NCBI GenBank assembly: GCA_007280315.1 | Contig: QYQC01000037.1 | Coordinates: forward strand, 1-6,075 | Source of the DNA: Betaproteobacteria bacterium | GTDB lineage: Bacteria > Pseudomonadota > Gammaproteobacteria > Burkholderiales > SG8-39 | Length of the DNA stretch: 6,075 nt | Direction of reading: 5' to 3' | In this document: in pieces, positions 5,801-6,075 of the stretch | Layout: each line of letters starts with the position of its first letter | Position numbering within the stretch: position 1 is the stretch's first letter | Translations under genes and position numbers: made by a program | Notes under the pieces: model-generated | Database searches by the model: none | Told to the model about the DNA's origin: nothing | What the model saw: only the letters and a program-made list of their open reading frames with translations

Positions 5801-6075
5801 CTAGTACCCGCCTTTGCCGAACGGCTTGGGCAGGCCGGCGATGCGCGCGCCTTGCTTGGCGGGTCCGAGCGGGAACAGGTCGTAGAGCGCCTTGCTGTCG
5901 CAGCCCGGTATCAGCGCGGCAACGTCTTTCAGCATGTTGCGAAAGTTCGGCGTCTGGCCGTGTTCCTTGTACTCGCCGCGCAGGTATTGCACGATTTTCC
6001 AGTGATCGTCGTTCAGCTCGAGACCTTCCGCCTGCGCGATCAGGCGCACGATTTCTTCGCTGTATTCGGGGGCGA
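5801..6075 (-). CDS. DsrC/TusE-superfamily protein lacking both C-terminal cysteines (RspA-like), 5' partial
   Basis: Ninety C-terminal residues are visible. The frame runs through the right edge, so an estimated 15-25 N-terminal residues are missing and the GTG at 6049 is internal. The DsrC/TusE fold is clear from HWKIVQYLRGEY, the ALYDLFPLGPAKQ segment and the terminal arm AGLPKPFGKGGY. Canonical DsrC carries two cysteines on that arm: one in KQ-x-C-K and one next to last. Here the first position is Ala (KQGARIAG) and the second is replaced by Lys within FGKGGY, so it cannot form the trisulfide used with sulfite reductase nor relay a persulfide as TusE does. The only cysteine (in PGCDSKA) is elsewhere. 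Family members without these cysteines have been grouped as RspA, proposed regulatory sulfur-related proteins. It is the first visible gene of the minus-strand operon. Confidence 0.88.
   Translation of the reverse strand, partial: APEYSEEIVRLIAQAEGLELNDDHWKIVQYLRGEYKEHGQTPNFRNMLKDVAALIPGCDSKALYDLFPLGPAKQGARIAGLPKPFGKGGY

Noticed and set aside
5801..6075. Naming the right-edge gene dsrC or tusE
   Set aside because: Both defining C-terminal cysteine positions are substituted, so neither the DsrC nor the TusE reaction is supported.

Overview
The window is a gene-dense, GC-rich stretch of bacterial chromosome. A DsrC-like sulfur-relay family protein at the right edge, iron-sulfur redox proteins and a Sfum_1244-type protein suggest a proteobacterium with a sulfur-oxidising or related chemolithotrophic lifestyle, probably a Betaproteobacterium near Thiobacillus/Nitrosomonadales. 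The lineage is inferred from gene content only; no rRNA or other marker is present.

Left block, plus strand, 2-2993: four genes packed end to end (2-bp gap, 9-bp gap, then a 4-bp ATGA overlap), evidently one operon that begins left of the window. They are a [2Fe-2S] ferredoxin/flavin-reductase-like protein with its N-terminus cut off, a 75-residue unknown protein, a 164-residue cysteine-rich unknown protein and a 352-residue Sfum_1244-like protein. Only the first has a clear biochemical family. Its ferredoxin cysteines are intact, but its flavin- and nucleotide-binding motifs are unusual.

Middle, 2994-3586: a 123-bp intergenic region with a possible weak promoter and a good ribosome binding site, followed by a stand-alone CheY-like receiver protein (3117-3554). 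Its arginine codon use (mostly AGA/AGG) is unlike every neighbour, so it may have been acquired separately. It converges on the minus-strand block over a 32-bp gap holding a weak inverted repeat.

Right block, minus strand, read right to left from 6075 to 3587: a DsrC/TusE-superfamily protein lacking both functional C-terminal cysteines (RspA-like, N-terminus cut by the window edge), a 210-residue helical unknown, a TauD/TfdA-type Fe(II)/2-oxoglutarate dioxygenase (ATGA overlap with the unknown), and a fusion of a cysteine-free carboxymuconolactone-decarboxylase-like domain to a Rieske [2Fe-2S] domain. The spacing suggests one operon. A sulfur-responsive oxidative module is plausible: the DsrC-like protein as sensor or regulator, the oxygenase and the Rieske protein as redox partners. 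That link rests on gene order alone.

No tRNA, rRNA, CRISPR array, insertion sequence or long repeat was seen.
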